This document shows, piece after piece, positions 4,871 to 6,427 of a stretch of DNA of 6,427 bases. The DNA is taken from NCBI GenBank assembly GCA_017860765.1, contig JAGDMY010000146.1, positions 1 through 6,427 on the forward strand, written 5' to 3'. This DNA comes from Chloroflexota bacterium. Its GTDB lineage: Bacteria; Chloroflexota; Dehalococcoidia; Dehalococcoidales; UBA3254. The first letter of the stretch is position 1, and every line of letters begins with the position of its first letter. Made by a program: the position numbers and the translations under genes. The notes below the pieces were generated by a model, which was not told where the DNA came from, made no database searches, and saw only the letters and a program-made list of their open reading frames with translations.

Positions 4871-6427
4871 TCAAATAGACCCGATGACGGCCAGCACAGC
4901 ATCCTTTGGGACGCGGTCGCCGTTTTTGTAATTGAGCGCTTTAACTTTTCCCGCCACCGGGCTGACGATAATATTGGCCATTTTCATGGCTTCCAGGACC
5001 AGGATGGCATCATCCGCCTTGACCTCAGAGCCCACCTGGACTTCGTACTGGATGATAACGCCGGGCATGGGCGCCAGGATCGGCGTCTCGCCGGCCGCAG
5101 GGGCTGGCCTGGGAGCAGCCGCTTCTCTGACGGACGGTTTCAAGATAGGCGGTGAGGGCCTGACAAAGGCCCGGGGAGCGAAGGAGGAGGGGGCTGCCAG
5201 AGGGGCGCCATCAGCGGCCTCGACCCCGATATCATAGACCTCGCTTTCGACATAGACTTTAAATTTTCTGACACTGACGCCGGGAGACGGGCGGGTTTTC
5301 TCGGCCAGCTGGCCGGACTTCGCCCTGGCCATCAGCGCATCCTCTTTTTTTACTTCTTCGAGGGTCTTGGGCCGGGTATCAGCCGGCGGTTTCTCCAGTC
5401 CGTACTTCCATTTCAGGAATTGCAGGCCGGTAGTGGGATAAAGGGCGTAAATTAGCTCATCGCCAATATCTCTGGCAAGGCCTTTAGTCGCCTCTTTGGC
5501 CGCTTCCATTTCCGGTTTCAGGATATCGGCCGGGCGGCAGGTGATCGGGGTCTCGCCCCTCTCATATCCTTTGAGGACCATTTTCTGGACTTCGGGGTCG
5601 ATGGGTGCCGGGGGTCTGCCATACAGGCCATAGACATAGTCCTTGACCTGGGCCGAGACCATCTTGTACCTGCCGAAAAGGACATTCTGGACAGCCTGAA
5701 TGCCCACAATCTGGGAGGTGGGCGTGACCAGTGGGGGATATCCCAGCTCACGCCGGACTCTGGGAAGCTCGGCCAGGACCTCGTTTAATCTATCGATGGC
5801 CCCCATTTCCTTTAACTGTGAGACCAGGTTGGTGGTCATCCCGCCCGGGATCTGGTGAATCAGCACCTCGGTATCGATGACTGCCATCTTGGTATTATTC
5901 AGGAAATCGCGATATTTGGGAGCAATGGTCTCGAAATACTGGCCCAGCTTGAAGAGACATTCCAGGTCCAGGCCTGAGTCCCGACCGGTCCCCTGCATCG
6001 CCACGACAAAGGGCTCGATAGCCGGCAGAGAAGAGCGCAAAGCAAAGGGGGCCAGGGCGACATCCAGGATATCTACCCCGGCTTCGATAGCCTTGAGATA
6101 GCTCATTGAGGCCATGCCGCTGGTATAGTGGGTATGCAGCTGCACCGGCACCTTGAGGGCCTTTTTCAGGGCCTTGACCAGGCTATAGGCATCCTCCGGC
6201 GAAATCAATCCGGCCATATCCTTGATGCAGAGGCTGTCGGCGCCCATATCCTGATAAATGCGAGCCTTGTTGACGAAATATTCCAGATTGAAAATCGCTC
6301 CGCCCAGCTTGGGTTCGGTCAGGGAGTAGCTGATAGCCAGTTGAGCGTGCTTGCCGCATTCTTTAATGCTTTTTAGCGCCATGGCGAGATTGCGCTCATC
6401 GTTTACAGCATCAAAAACGCGAAAGAT
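4871..6427 (-). CDS. pycB: Pyruvate carboxylase subunit B / oxaloacetate decarboxylase alpha-type biotin protein (5' end outside window)
   Basis: The frame is open from the window edge to the stop at 4871, giving 518 residues that begin IFRVFDAVNDERNLA inside the carboxyltransferase TIM barrel. About 100 N-terminal residues (the DTTFRDAHQS region) are missing beyond the edge. Residues 65-75 (SLCIKDMAGL) carry the lysine expected to be carbamylated, and HTH at 98-100 supplies metal ligands. A conserved carboxylase domain (HQIPGGMTTNL, LGYPPLVTPTSQIVG, LYGRPP) runs to about residue 350. A Pro/Ala-rich linker follows, then a biotinyl domain with EAMKM, whose Lys at residue 482 is the biotin site. 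It transfers CO2 between carboxybiotin and pyruvate/oxaloacetate in the cytoplasm. PycB is favoured over a sodium-pump alpha subunit because downstream genes use oxaloacetate and no membrane partner is visible. The biotin carboxylase subunit would have to be elsewhere. Confidence 0.9.
   Translation of the reverse strand: MFRVFDAVNDERNLAMALKSIKECGKHAQLAISYSLTEPKLGGAIFNLEYFVNKARIYQDMGADSLCIKDMAGLISPEDAYSLVKALKKALKVPVQLHTHYTSGMASMSYLKAIEAGVDILDVALAPFALRSSLPAIEPFVVAMQGTGRDSGLDLECLFKLGQYFETIAPKYRDFLNNTKMAVIDTEVLIHQIPGGMTTNLVSQLKEMGAIDRLNEVLAELPRVRRELGYPPLVTPTSQIVGIQAVQNVLFGRYKMVSAQVKDYVYGLYGRPPAPIDPEVQKMVLKGYERGETPITCRPADILKPEMEAAKEATKGLARDIGDELIYALYPTTGLQFLKWKYGLEKPPADTRPKTLEEVKKEDALMARAKSGQLAEKTRPSPGVSVRKFKVYVESEVYDIGVEAADGAPLAAPSSFAPRAFVRPSPPILKPSVREAAAPRPAPAAGETPILAPMPGVIIQYEVQVGSEVKADDAILVLEAMKMANIIVSPVAGKVKALNYKNGDRVPKDAVLAVIGSI

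Noticed and set aside
4375..4902. Separate 175-residue minus-strand protein overlapping the large subunit
   Set aside because: Only its MGKTLAEKILSRKSG stretch resembles a protein, and that is the true N-terminus of the broken large subunit; the rest is out-of-frame translation rich in Arg and Pro.

Overview
The window is a single-strand block of a bacterial chromosome. All six recognisable genes lie on the minus strand, so transcription runs from high to low coordinates. In transcription order they are: the C-terminal part of a biotin-containing carboxyltransferase of the PycB/OadA type (4871-6427, cut by the window edge); the large subunit of an aconitase/isopropylmalate-isomerase (IPMI) family dehydratase, whose 5' end is broken (3612-4788); its small subunit (2954-3448); an isocitrate-type dehydrogenase (1769-2860); a metallo-beta-lactamase (MBL) fold hydrolase (986-1756); and the N-terminal part of a TIGR03960-type radical SAM protein (1-977, cut by the window edge). 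No RNA genes, CRISPR arrays or insertion sequences were seen. The large ORFs on the plus strand are shadows of these genes.

The first four genes read as a carbon-assimilation module. PycB makes oxaloacetate from pyruvate and carboxybiotin. After a citrate synthase that is not in this window, the two-subunit dehydratase would isomerise citrate to isocitrate. The dehydrogenase would then make 2-oxoglutarate for glutamate synthesis. This is the oxidative branch of an incomplete TCA cycle, as known in strict anaerobes. Using a small two-subunit IPMI-family enzyme next to an isocitrate dehydrogenase, together with the TIGR03960 protein and the moderately GC-rich composition, is compatible with an anaerobic bacterium such as a Dehalococcoidia-type Chloroflexota. 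That assignment is an inference from gene content and not proven. The last three genes are tightly spaced (12 and 8 bases), so the MBL hydrolase and radical SAM gene are probably co-transcribed with the dehydrogenase.

Two things stand out. First, the large dehydratase subunit carries what looks like an out-of-frame internal deletion. The family N-terminus (starting MGKTLAEKIL) is in one frame, and the remainder, beginning at IRQFQQ, is in another. About 25-30 family residues are missing at the junction near 4740-4746, yet the rest of the gene is open with its three cluster cysteines intact. Second, the 163-base spacer between the two dehydratase subunit genes is almost entirely an inverted repeat built of AT-rich heptamers (GATTTAN, four perfect tandem copies, facing TTAAATC copies). 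A smaller, different heptamer repeat lies in the spacer on the other side of the broken gene.

I found no clear evidence of a previously undescribed multi-gene system. The content is core metabolism with a damaged gene and unusual repeats.
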